A DNA stretch of 63,381 nucleotides from Candidatus Infernicultor aquiphilus (GTDB lineage: Bacteria; Atribacterota; Phoenicimicrobiia; Phoenicimicrobiales; Phoenicimicrobiaceae): assembly GCA_002782675.1 (NCBI GenBank), contig PFIP01000051.1, forward strand, positions 1 through 63,381, in the 5' to 3' direction. Under the pieces are notes generated by a model. That model saw only the letters and a program-made list of their open reading frames with translations, made no database searches and was not told the origin of the DNA. This document shows positions 16,094 through 24,708 of this stretch, piece after piece. Position 1 is the first letter of the stretch, and every line of letters starts with the position of its first letter. The position numbers and the translations under genes are program-made.

Positions 16094-17398
16094 TTGGATA
16101 ACCCTGATAATTTTATTATTTTGATTATTGAAGCTGTCTGCTTATTAGGTTTTTTGATTTTATCAGCTTTTTTTTCAGGCTCAGAGACTGCTTTATTCTC
16201 TCTTAATAAGCTGCAATTAAAAAAAATGCAAAAAGAAGAAAGTGGTTGGCGAGTAAATTCAATCATTAAACTTCTCGATGATCCACAAAAAACATTGATT
16301 ACAATTTTAACTGGAAATACGTTCGTTAATATCGCAGCCTCCTCGTTAGCTACTTATTTAGCTATAAAACTTTTTGGAAATGTAGGTATTGGTATAGCCG
16401 GTGGAATAATGATTTTTATGATACTTGTTTTTGGAGAAATTGTTCCTAAATCATTAGCTATTTCTAATGCCGAAACAATTGCTAAAAAAATCGCCAGACC
16501 AGTAGAAATTATTTCATCTTTTTTATTCCCTCTGATATTATTTTTTAAAATAATAATTAATGCTTTATATTACTTTTATGATAAAAAAAGGGTTAAAGAG
16601 AAAAAAGAAATCACCGAAGAAGATTTGATAACTTTAATAAATGTAGGTAAAGATGAGGGAGTAATTGAAGAAGAAGAGAAAAAGATGATTAGAAATATAT
16701 TTGAATTTGGTGATACTATGGTAAAAGAAGTAATGGTTCCTCGCGTAGATATGGCCTGCATCTCTTCTAATGCTAAATTAGATTCAATATTAAATTTGAT
16801 TAAGAAAATCGGACATTCAAGAACTCCAGTGTATAAGGAGACCATTGATAACATTATTGGAATATTATACACCAAAGACCTCTTAGCAGTTTATGAGCAA
16901 TGGTATAAATCAAAAGAAAAGTTTGATTTAAAAAAAATAATAAGAAGAGCCTATTTTGTTCCGGAAAATAAAAAAATAGATGATCTATTAGATATTTTTC
17001 AAAGGGATAAAATTCAAATTGCTATAGCCATTGATGAATATGGGGGGACAGCAGGGCTGGTTACCATGGAAGATGTGGTAGAAGAGATTGTAGGTGAAAT
17101 AATTGATGAATACGATAAGGAAACTAAATTATACGAAATAATTGATAATAATACTGTAATTGCTGATGGAATAATAAGCATTGACAAGATTAATGAACTT
17201 TTAAATATTGAAATACCAGAAAATGATTTTGAGACCTTGGGTGGTTTCATTTATGATTTAATAGGTAGGGTGCCTAATAAAAATGAAACAATAGCATATA
17301 AAAATATTCAAATAACCATAGAACAGGTGGTAAAGAATAGAATAATAAGAGTAATAATTAAAAAATTTCCAGGGCTCCAAAGAAATAATAAAGGATAA
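16094..17398 (+). CDS. CNNM/CorC-type protein (DUF21, CBS pair, CorC_HlyC)
   Basis: This 434-residue membrane protein has a DUF21/CNNM transmembrane domain (about residues 1-190, with FFSGSETALFSLNKLQLKKM) and a CBS pair (about 205-335, MVPRVDMACIS and YGGTAGLVTMEDVVEEIVGEI). It ends with a CorC_HlyC FAD-like domain (about 350-425). These proteins were once called hemolysins; relatives are magnesium or cobalt efflux regulators or transporters. TTG 16094 is the first usable start, and the ribosome site is weak. A shorter paralogue follows 25 bases downstream, so the two could form a heterodimer. Confidence 0.9.
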   Translation: MDNPDNFIILIIEAVCLLGFLILSAFFSGSETALFSLNKLQLKKMQKEESGWRVNSIIKLLDDPQKTLITILTGNTFVNIAASSLATYLAIKLFGNVGIGIAGGIMIFMILVFGEIVPKSLAISNAETIAKKIARPVEIISSFLFPLILFFKIIINALYYFYDKKRVKEKKEITEEDLITLINVGKDEGVIEEEEKKMIRNIFEFGDTMVKEVMVPRVDMACISSNAKLDSILNLIKKIGHSRTPVYKETIDNIIGILYTKDLLAVYEQWYKSKEKFDLKKIIRRAYFVPENKKIDDLLDIFQRDKIQIAIAIDEYGGTAGLVTMEDVVEEIVGEIIDEYDKETKLYEIIDNNTVIADGIISIDKINELLNIEIPENDFETLGGFIYDLIGRVPNKNETIAYKNIQITIEQVVKNRIIRVIIKKFPGLQRNNKG

Positions 17399-17422
17399 AT
17401 TCTAAGGGGGGGTAACATAATT

Positions 17423-18442
17423 TTGACAGAATGGTGGATTAAAATTAGTCCTTTTATATTGTTTATATGTTTATTGGTGGCTGCTTTCTTTTCTGGAGTA
17501 GAAACTGCAGTTATATCTACTAGTAGATTACATCTTAAATATTTAGCAAAAAATGGGAATAAAAAAGCTTTAATAATATCTGATTTAACCCGAAAACCTG
17601 ACCAATTTTTAAGAGTAGTTTTGATTGGTACTAATATTGCGGTAATTCTTTCTTCTGCCATTTCATCTTCTTTAGCCCTATATTTCTGGGGGAATAAAGG
17701 GGTTTCTATCTCGGTCATATTAACTACCCTGATAGTTTTAATTTTTTGTGAAGTAATTCCTAAAACTATTGCCCAAAGTAATGCTGAAAAGTTTTCAATT
17801 AATACAGCTTACTATATAAAAATTGCCTCTTCTATACTTTCTCCCCTTGAAATATTTTTTAGTTGGATATCAAATTTTATTATTAGAATTCTAACTGGTA
17901 AAAAATATATACCCTTAAATGTTTTTTTTACCAAAAAAGACTTAAAATTATTTTTTGAGGTTGGAGAGAGAGAAGGGGCATTAGAAAAAAAAGAAAAAAG
18001 TATGATTGAAAGAATATTGAATTTGAATGAAACTTATGTTAAAGATGTGATGAGACCTCAAAAATATATTGTAGCCATTGAAGTATCTACTTCCGTTGAA
18101 GATGCTATGAAATTGATGAATAAAGAAGGATTTTCCAGAATCCCAGTTTATAAGAATAATCTAAATAATATTATTGGCTTTATTTATGCTAAAGACTTTC
18201 TTATGGGAGATTTAAAGAAAAAATTATACCATAATTTAAATCTATCAAATTTAATTCATCCTCCTTACTTTGTTTCAGAAAATAAAAGAGTTACTTATCT
18301 TCTAAAAGAATTTCAAAGAAAGAAGGTTCATATTGCTGTAGTAATAAGCAAAGATAAAAATATTTCTGGGGTAGTTACCATAGAAGATCTATTAGAGGAG
18401 ATTTTTGGAGAGATAGAAGACGAATTTGATAAAACTAAATAA
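17423..18442 (+). CDS. CNNM/CBS-domain membrane protein lacking the CorC_HlyC domain
   Basis: This 339-residue paralogue of the preceding gene has a DUF21 domain (about residues 1-190, FFSGVETAVISTSRLHLKYL) and a CBS pair (about 205-330, VTIEDLLEEIFGEIEDEFDKTK). It stops right after the CBS region. About 90 residues of the CorC_HlyC domain present in its neighbour are missing, and no frameshifted remainder is seen in the 155 bases that follow. TTG 17423 has a run of seven G as ribosome site. Tandem CNNM pairs with one short member are common in Clostridia. Confidence 0.88.
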   Translation: MTEWWIKISPFILFICLLVAAFFSGVETAVISTSRLHLKYLAKNGNKKALIISDLTRKPDQFLRVVLIGTNIAVILSSAISSSLALYFWGNKGVSISVILTTLIVLIFCEVIPKTIAQSNAEKFSINTAYYIKIASSILSPLEIFFSWISNFIIRILTGKKYIPLNVFFTKKDLKLFFEVGEREGALEKKEKSMIERILNLNETYVKDVMRPQKYIVAIEVSTSVEDAMKLMNKEGFSRIPVYKNNLNNIIGFIYAKDFLMGDLKKKLYHNLNLSNLIHPPYFVSENKRVTYLLKEFQRKKVHIAVVISKDKNISGVVTIEDLLEEIFGEIEDEFDKTK

Positions 18443-18598
18443 TTATTATGGGGAAAATCTAATTAGCCAGATCAGTAATAGGATAATTACTTCAATAGAA
18501 AAACTTTCAGATATAATTATAAATAATGAATAAAACTTGATAGGTAAATTAAAAAAATAATATAGAAATAAATTAAGAAATTAGAAAGAGGATAAGTT

Positions 18599-19534
18599 AT
18601 GAAGAAAGGAATATTTAAAAAATTATTTTTTTACAGGTTAATACTAATATTTTTTATTATGTTTATTTATTTTACTGTAAATAATAGTATATATGCAAAT
18701 ACGGTAAGGCCTTTAGCAATAATGGTTGGTAATTCATTTGAGGAGGTAGTTTATCAAACTGGTTTAAATAATGCAGAGGTAATTTATGAAGTAAATGTAG
18801 AACATCCTTATACTAGATTAATGGGTATATTCATTAATAATGATTCAACAATAGTAGGGCCTATTAGAAGCAGTAGATATTATTTTTCGAAATTAGCTGC
18901 TGAATGGTCTCCGATCTTTGCTCATTGTGGAGGACAAAGTTTAAAAGACGAAAAAGTTATTAATTTAGACCAGATGCGTTATCCTTCTCCTTATTGGCGT
19001 GATGAAAAAATTGGAGGATGGATTAATCTTTTTACTAATACCAACAATTTAAGAGAGAAGTGTAGAAAATTAGGTTTTCAAGATGAGGTGAATTTAAGCG
19101 AAGGTTTACTTAATCTGAGAACCCTTAATTTATCAGGAGGGGATATTTCTAAAATTTCCATTAAATATAACCAAAAATATTCCATATCTTATGAATATAA
19201 ACCAAATAGTAATACTTATTTAAGGTATATAAACTCTAAGCCTCATCAAGACAGCAAGACTCTTGAAAATTTAATTACTTCAAATATAATTATTCAATAT
19301 GTCCCTATTGAAAAAATTTTTGATGATAAAGAAGGTAGATTGGAGGTTAAGGTCATTGGAGAAGGTATTGCTAAAGTATTTTATGGAGGGCATTATTTTG
19401 TATCGAAATGGGTTAAAAAATCTAAAGACCAACCAACGTTGTATTACGATAGCCAGGGAAAACTTTTAAATTTGAATCAAGGGAAAATATGGATTCAAAT
19501 AGTATCTAATGATACGATAGTTTGGTTTAAATAA
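18599..19534 (+). CDS. DUF3048 (YerB-like) exported protein
   Basis: The 311-residue protein has a signal or anchor (about residues 10-34) and the DUF3048 core. Recognisable parts are RPLAIMVGNSFEE, AEVIYEVNVEHPYTRLMGIF, GPIRSSRYYFSKLAAEW and AHCGGQ. The B. subtilis relative YerB is a lipoprotein; here I see no lipobox cysteine, so the protein may be membrane-anchored or secreted. Function is unknown, possibly envelope-related. ATG 18599 follows AGAGGATAAG. The 156-base gap upstream holds no other gene. Confidence 0.85.
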   Translation: MKKGIFKKLFFYRLILIFFIMFIYFTVNNSIYANTVRPLAIMVGNSFEEVVYQTGLNNAEVIYEVNVEHPYTRLMGIFINNDSTIVGPIRSSRYYFSKLAAEWSPIFAHCGGQSLKDEKVINLDQMRYPSPYWRDEKIGGWINLFTNTNNLREKCRKLGFQDEVNLSEGLLNLRTLNLSGGDISKISIKYNQKYSISYEYKPNSNTYLRYINSKPHQDSKTLENLITSNIIIQYVPIEKIFDDKEGRLEVKVIGEGIAKVFYGGHYFVSKWVKKSKDQPTLYYDSQGKLLNLNQGKIWIQIVSNDTIVWFK

Positions 19535-19558
19535 GAAGTTAAAGAAGGTGAATAAGTT

Positions 19559-19957
19559 GTGAATGAAAAATATAAAAAATTAATTGGGGAAGCAGAACAG
19601 GCAAGAAAAAAAGCATATACCCCTTATTCTAAATTTAAAGTTGGTGCAGCAATACTTACCTCTGAGGGCAGAATTTTTTCTGGTTGTAATATTGAAAATG
19701 CGTCTTTTGGTTTGACTATATGCGCAGAAAGAGTAGCAGTATTTAAAGCCATCTCGGAGGGTTTTAAAAAATTTGAGGCAATTGCAATTATAGCTGATAC
19801 AATAAGACCTTGTTATCCCTGTGGTGCTTGTCGACAAGTAATATTAGAATTTGGTGAGGATATTACCTTGATTATGGCAAATTTAAAAGGAGATATTAAG
19901 ATTAATAAAATAAAGGAATTGCTCCCCGAGGCGTTTAATAAAAATGATCTTTTGTAG
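19559..19957 (+). CDS. cdd: Cytidine deaminase
   Basis: This 132-residue zinc enzyme deaminates cytidine and deoxycytidine to uridine and deoxyuridine in pyrimidine salvage. The active-site motif CAE (residues 55-57, Cys55 and Glu57) and PCGAC (87-91, Cys88 and Cys91) give the three zinc ligands and catalytic glutamate of the short homotetrameric class. GTG 19559 follows AGAAGGTG; an internal ATG one codon further is also possible. recO starts 19 bases after the stop. The pyrimidine phosphorylase at 29591 would act on the product. Confidence 0.94.
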   Translation: MNEKYKKLIGEAEQARKKAYTPYSKFKVGAAILTSEGRIFSGCNIENASFGLTICAERVAVFKAISEGFKKFEAIAIIADTIRPCYPCGACRQVILEFGEDITLIMANLKGDIKINKIKELLPEAFNKNDLL

Positions 19958-19975
19958 TGGAGATTATGTAATAGT

Positions 19976-20728
19976 ATGTTATATAAAACAGAAGGTATAG
20001 TATTAAAAAGCATAGAATATGAGGAGGCTGACAAGATTGTCACTATATACAGCAAAAATTTCGGTAAAATTCAAGCTATTGCCAAAGGAGTCCGCAAAAC
20101 AAAAAGTAAATTTGGAAGTAGTTTAGAAATTTTAACTTATGCTATTTTTTTAATTTACAAAGGGAGAAATGTGGATATTATAAGTCAAACCGAAATATTA
20201 GAATCTTTCTTCTCGACGAGCAGAGAAGTGGTTAAATTTGCTTTTGCTGCTAATTGCGTAGAAATAGTTGATAAATTAACTGAGGAGAGGGAAACAAATA
20301 TCGGTCTATTTAATTTATTAAAAGAAGTTTTACATTACTTGAGGAAAACTAATGATCCAAAACTACTCACTCTATCGTTTAGATGGCAAGTTATGTCAAT
20401 TTTAGGCTATAAGCCATCTCTTCATCATTGTTGCAGATGCGATAAAACAATAAATGATCAGAAAGAAGTGTATTTTAATATAAAAGAAGGTGGAGTGATA
20501 TGCCATAATTGTATATCTAAAAATAAAGAAGGTTGTATTCAGATTTCTCTTTATTTTTTAAAATTAAGTAGGAAATTATTAATAACTCCTTTATCAGTTA
20601 TATCTAAAGCCACTATTCCAGACATAAGAATAAAGGAGTTAGAAAAAATTACCAATTTATTTCTAACTTATTATTCTGAAAAGAGATTTAAAACAGAAAC
20701 TTTTTTAAAATCACTAAAAAAAGATTAA
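19976..20728 (+). CDS. recO: DNA repair protein RecO
   Basis: This 250-residue recombination mediator helps load RecA with RecF and RecR. It begins with the OB-fold segment TEGIVLKSIEYEEADKIVTI. A C4 zinc cluster is made by HHCCRCDK and VICHNC around residues 145-175. The helical C-terminal domain follows. The position upstream of glyQ and glyS, and downstream of cdd, matches the cdd-era-recO-glyQS order of Firmicutes, with era absent here. ATG 19976 is the clear start. Confidence 0.93.
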   Translation: MLYKTEGIVLKSIEYEEADKIVTIYSKNFGKIQAIAKGVRKTKSKFGSSLEILTYAIFLIYKGRNVDIISQTEILESFFSTSREVVKFAFAANCVEIVDKLTEERETNIGLFNLLKEVLHYLRKTNDPKLLTLSFRWQVMSILGYKPSLHHCCRCDKTINDQKEVYFNIKEGGVICHNCISKNKEGCIQISLYFLKLSRKLLITPLSVISKATIPDIRIKELEKITNLFLTYYSEKRFKTETFLKSLKKD

Positions 20729-20803
20729 GTAAGTTTTTTAACTAATATTCGCTTTTCGTTGACAACTAAGCATGATTTTGATATATTAACAAAGAAAATG
20801 CAA

Positions 20804-20858
20804 TCCCTCTCTCTAACAGTTAATATGGTGATAAATAATCTAAAAGAGAGGGAATTTT
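20804..20858 (+). promoter_or_regulatory. Leader hairpin upstream of glyQS
   Basis: TCCCTCTCT (20804-20812) pairs perfectly with AGAGAGGGA (20845-20853) over a 32-base loop and is followed by ATTTTATTTAT. This resembles an attenuator or weak terminator in the leader of the glycyl-tRNA synthetase genes. No T-box sequence is visible, so a standard T-box is not supported. It lies in the open frame upstream of the preferred glyQ start, which argues that this frame is not translated. Confidence 0.45.
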
Positions 20859-20887
20859 ATTTATATTTAAGAGGAAGAGATACTAAT

Positions 20888-21754
20888 TTGGATTTTCAAG
20901 AAATAATTTTTAATTTGCAAAAATATTGGGGAGAACAAGGTTGTACCATTCAACAGCCTTATGATATAGAAGTCGGTGCGGGTACCATGAATCCAGCTAC
21001 TTTTTTAAGAGTATTAGGTCCTGAACCATGGAAAGCAGCTTATGTCGAACCATCCCGAAGACCTGCCGATGGACGTTATGGAGAAAACCCTAATAGAGTC
21101 CAACAACATTACCAATTTCAGGTTATATTAAAACCTTCTTTTGAAAATGTGCAAGATATTTATATTGCAAGTTTAGAGAGATTAGGAATTTCAAGAAGAG
21201 AACATGACCTAAGACTTATTGAGGGTGATTGGGAAGCTCCTACTTTAGGTGCTTGGGGATTAGGTTGGGAAATTTTGCTAGATGGATTAGAAATAACTCA
21301 ATTTACTTATTTTCAACAAGCTGGTGGTCTTGATTTAAAAATTATTCCAGTTGAAATAACCTATGGCTTAGAAAGGTTAGGTATGGTTATTCAAGAAATA
21401 GATAATGTCTTTGATTTAAAATGGAGCAATGGTATTACCTATGGAGATATTCGTCATCAAGCAGAAGTCGAACAATCTAAATATAACTTTGAAGAAGCAG
21501 ATGTATCCATATTGTTTAAGATATTTAATATTTATGAAAAAGAAGCCAGAAGATTAATAAAAAAAGAACTGACCTTACCAGCTTATGATTATATCTTAAA
21601 ATGTTCACATACTTTTAACTTATTAGATGCTCGAGGAGCAATTAGTGTTTCAGAAAGAACCGGATATATTTCTCGAGTAAGAAATTTAGCGCACTTATGT
21701 GCAGAAGAATACGTTAGACAAAGGGAGAAATTGGGATTCCCTTTAATTAAATAA
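20888..21754 (+). CDS. glyQ: Glycyl-tRNA synthetase alpha chain
   Basis: This catalytic subunit of the bacterial alpha2-beta2 glycyl-tRNA synthetase activates glycine and is typical of Firmicutes and Proteobacteria. Signature blocks are [31 protein letters not shown] and [17 protein letters not shown]. The frame is open from TTG 20759, which would add 43 residues with no counterpart in the family and would run through a hairpin. TTG 20888 gives the usual length (288 residues) and lies behind AGAGGAAGAG. glyS follows after 28 bases. Confidence 0.94.
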   Translation: MDFQEIIFNLQKYWGEQGCTIQQPYDIEVGAGTMNPATFLRVLGPEPWKAAYVEPSRRPADGRYGENPNRVQQHYQFQVILKPSFENVQDIYIASLERLGISRREHDLRLIEGDWEAPTLGAWGLGWEILLDGLEITQFTYFQQAGGLDLKIIPVEITYGLERLGMVIQEIDNVFDLKWSNGITYGDIRHQAEVEQSKYNFEEADVSILFKIFNIYEKEARRLIKKELTLPAYDYILKCSHTFNLLDARGAISVSERTGYISRVRNLAHLCAEEYVRQREKLGFPLIK

Positions 21755-21782
21755 AAAAGATTAGACCAAAGTGAGAATTTTA

Positions 21783-23885
21783 ATGAGTGAAGTAATATTA
21801 GAAATTGGTACTGAAGAAATACCTGCTCAGTATATAGAGAATGCCTTAAAAAATTTACAACAATTAGCGCAAAAATATTTAAAAGAAGCAAGGATAAACT
21901 ATAAAGAAATTAAGGTTTATGCTACTCCCCGAAGATTAATATTATTCATATCACATATTCACGAAAAACAGGAAGACATTTTTCAAAAAATTAAGGGGCC
22001 GGCCTATTCAATTGCTTATAATAAAGATTTGCAACCACAAAAACCGGCTTTAAAATTTGCTCAAAGTCAAGGAATAAACGTTGAAAATTTAATTATTGAA
22101 GATACAAAAAGGGGGAAATATGTTTTTGCTTCAAAATCTAAAATAGGTCAGCCTTCTATTGATATTTTATCTCAGATGTTTCCTAAAATAATAAGAAGTA
22201 TACAATTTCCTAAATCAATGCGTTGGGAAGATAAAAATTTACGATTTATCCGTCCCATAAGATGGGTATTGGCGTTATACGATGGAAAAATAATTAGATT
22301 CAATTTAGAGGGCTTAAATTCTGGAAACGTAACTTATGGACATAGACTTTTAGCACCTCAAAAAATAAAGATATCTTTTACTAAAGAGTATTTAAAGGAG
22401 TTAGAAAAAAATTATGTAATAATTGATCCCAAAATTAGGGAAAATGTAATTAAAACTGAGATAAAACAGATAATTAAATTAATTGGTGGCCAAGAAATAA
22501 TAAATGAAAAGCTATTAAAAGAAACAGTCTATTTGGTAGAATATCCTTATGCAGTATTAGGAAAATATGATCCCAAATATTTAGAATTACCTCTAGAAGT
22601 CTTAACTATAGTTATGGAAAAACATCAAAAGTATTTCCCGGTTTTTGAAAAGAAACATAAATTACTGCCTTTATTTATCGTAGTGATTAATAATTCTAAA
22701 GAGTATGCCGATAAAATTATAAAAGGCAATGAAAATGTACTTAGAGCCAGATTAGAAGATGCAAAATTTTTCTATCAAGAAGATCAGAAAATTCCTTTAG
22801 AAAAGAGAGTTACTAAATTAAAAAGTGTTATTTTCCATGAAAATTTGGGGAATCTCTTTGATAAAACGAAGAGGCTAAAGTTATTAGGTAAATATATTGC
22901 AGATTGTCTACAGGTTGAACCACAAGTTAAAAAAGATCTTTTAAGGTCTGCTTATTTATGCAAGGCAGATTTAGTTACTGAAATGGTAAAAGAATTTCCA
23001 GAATTGCAAGGGATAATGGGCAAAGAATATGCCATTTTTTCTAATGAAAAGAGAGAAATAGCGGAAGCTATTTCTGAACATTATCTTCCTCGTTTTTTCG
23101 GTGATATATTACCTAAAACTAAAAATGGGATTATTTTAGGAATTGCTGATAAGGTTGACAATATTGTAGGTTGTTTTACCAGGGGTCTTGCTCCCACTGG
23201 TTCCCAAGATCCTTATGGTTTAAGAAGACAAGCTTTGGGAATAATTAAGATAGTCTTAGAAAAAAATCTGGAAATATCCTTAAAGGATGTCATTTGTAAA
23301 TCTTTATGTTTTTATAAAAAAAATGTATTTTTTAAATTAGAAAAAGAAAAAAATGAAATAACTTCTCAGATATTGTATTTTTTTCAACAAAGGATAAAAA
23401 ATATCTTTTTAGAAGAAGGGATATATTATGATATAATCGATGCGGTTTTAACAGTTGATAATAAAGGAGATTTATTTGATATTAAACGTAGGATAGAGGT
23501 TATTAATGAGTTATATAATCAGCCAATTTTTAAAAAAATACTTAACTCATCAAATAGAGTATTAAATTTATCCAAGAATGATAAAGAAATTGAGGTCGAT
23601 AAATCATTATTAAAGGAAAAAGCAGAATATAATTTATATTATAATTATGAAAATATTGTTCCCAGAGTAAAGGAATATATTTTTAACAAAGAATATAAAA
23701 GAGTATTTGATTTATTAGAAGATTTATGTGAACCGGTAGAAGAATTTTTTGAAAAAGTGCTGGTAATGACCAAAGAGGCAAATATTAGAAGAAATAGGAT
23801 TGCCATTATAAAGAAAATTAGTATATTATTTAATCAAATAGCCGATTTATCTAAGATTGTTTCTATTAAAGAGAAAGGAGAATAA
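21783..23885 (+). CDS. glyS: Glycyl-tRNA synthetase beta chain
   Basis: This 700-residue beta subunit binds tRNA-Gly and carries the HD-like and anticodon-binding domains. The N-terminus LEIGTEEIPAQYIENAL and the segment GPAYSIAYNKDLQPQKPALKF are characteristic. Further on, SMRWEDKNLRFIRPIRWV and DKVDNIVGCFTRGLAPTGSQ are strongly conserved. ATG 21783 is preferred over GTG 21771 because family members begin MxxxLLEIGTEE. It is co-transcribed with glyQ and followed after two bases by ppsR, which probably belongs to the same transcript. Confidence 0.95.
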   Translation: MSEVILEIGTEEIPAQYIENALKNLQQLAQKYLKEARINYKEIKVYATPRRLILFISHIHEKQEDIFQKIKGPAYSIAYNKDLQPQKPALKFAQSQGINVENLIIEDTKRGKYVFASKSKIGQPSIDILSQMFPKIIRSIQFPKSMRWEDKNLRFIRPIRWVLALYDGKIIRFNLEGLNSGNVTYGHRLLAPQKIKISFTKEYLKELEKNYVIIDPKIRENVIKTEIKQIIKLIGGQEIINEKLLKETVYLVEYPYAVLGKYDPKYLELPLEVLTIVMEKHQKYFPVFEKKHKLLPLFIVVINNSKEYADKIIKGNENVLRARLEDAKFFYQEDQKIPLEKRVTKLKSVIFHENLGNLFDKTKRLKLLGKYIADCLQVEPQVKKDLLRSAYLCKADLVTEMVKEFPELQGIMGKEYAIFSNEKREIAEAISEHYLPRFFGDILPKTKNGIILGIADKVDNIVGCFTRGLAPTGSQDPYGLRRQALGIIKIVLEKNLEISLKDVICKSLCFYKKNVFFKLEKEKNEITSQILYFFQQRIKNIFLEEGIYYDIIDAVLTVDNKGDLFDIKRRIEVINELYNQPIFKKILNSSNRVLNLSKNDKEIEVDKSLLKEKAEYNLYYNYENIVPRVKEYIFNKEYKRVFDLLEDLCEPVEEFFEKVLVMTKEANIRRNRIAIIKKISILFNQIADLSKIVSIKEKGE

Positions 23886-23887
23886 AC

Positions 23888-24706
23888 ATGAAAAATATTG
23901 AAGATAAACCTACGATATATATAATTTCTGATTCTACCGGTGAAACTGCTCAAACAGTAGTATATGCTGCAATTAGTCAATTTAATTCTGAGGATATTAA
24001 ATTAAAATTATTTGCTCATATTGAATCTATCAAGGATATCAAAGGTATAATTGATAAAATTAGCAAAGAGAAGAGTTTTATAATTTATACTGTAGTTAAA
24101 CCAGAGTTAAGGTTATTTTTAAAAGAGGAAGGTAAGAAGCAATCTATTATTTCTTTTGATCTACTTGGACCAATTATTGAAAATATCGAAAAAATAAGTG
24201 GGATTGCACCTAAATTAGAACCAGGAATTATCAGAAAATTAGATAAAGAATATTTTAAAAGAATGGAAGCAATAGAATTTGCAGTGAAATATGATGCTTG
24301 TCAAAGGGAATTAAATTTATCCAAAGCTGACTTAGTAATATTAGGGGTTTCTAGGACTTCAAAAACACCACTTAGTATGTATCTTGCCCATAAAGGATTA
24401 AAAATAGCCAACATAATTTTAGATTTTGAATTCGATCCACCACCAGAAATATTTAATTTACCTCTGCTGAAAGTAGTTGGTTTAACCATAGACCCTGATA
24501 AATTAATTGAAATAAGAAGTGAACGATTAAAAGCATTAGGATTATCCGAAAAGAGTATATATACTAATAAAGAAAGAGTGGTTAAAGAATTAAAATATGC
24601 GGATAATATTTATAGAAAGATCGGATGTCCAATAATTAATATAACCAATATGGCAATAGAAGATATTGCAACTAAAATACTTAAATTAATAAAGGAAGGA
24701 AAATAA
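23888..24706 (+). CDS. ppsR: PPDK regulatory protein (bifunctional kinase/pyrophosphorylase, DUF299)
   Basis: This 272-residue protein of the PSRP family reversibly phosphorylates a threonine of pyruvate phosphate dikinase using ADP, and removes that phosphate by Pi-dependent pyrophosphorolysis. The N-terminus IYIISDSTGETAQTV and the P-loop-like GVSRTSKTPLSMYLA (about residues 152-166) are diagnostic. In other bacteria the family regulates PEP synthase instead. The target here must be PPDK, because ppdK begins two bases after its stop. ATG 23888 follows AAAGGAG. Confidence 0.94.
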   Translation: MKNIEDKPTIYIISDSTGETAQTVVYAAISQFNSEDIKLKLFAHIESIKDIKGIIDKISKEKSFIIYTVVKPELRLFLKEEGKKQSIISFDLLGPIIENIEKISGIAPKLEPGIIRKLDKEYFKRMEAIEFAVKYDACQRELNLSKADLVILGVSRTSKTPLSMYLAHKGLKIANIILDFEFDPPPEIFNLPLLKVVGLTIDPDKLIEIRSERLKALGLSEKSIYTNKERVVKELKYADNIYRKIGCPIINITNMAIEDIATKILKLIKEGK

Positions 24707-24708
24707 TT

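Noticed and set aside
20759-20887. 43-codon N-terminal extension of GlyQ from TTG 20759
   Set aside because: It has no counterpart in the family, runs through a hairpin, and a better ribosome site precedes TTG 20888.
20728-20888. T-box leader for glyQS
   Set aside because: No T-box core sequence or specifier loop could be found; only a simple hairpin is present.
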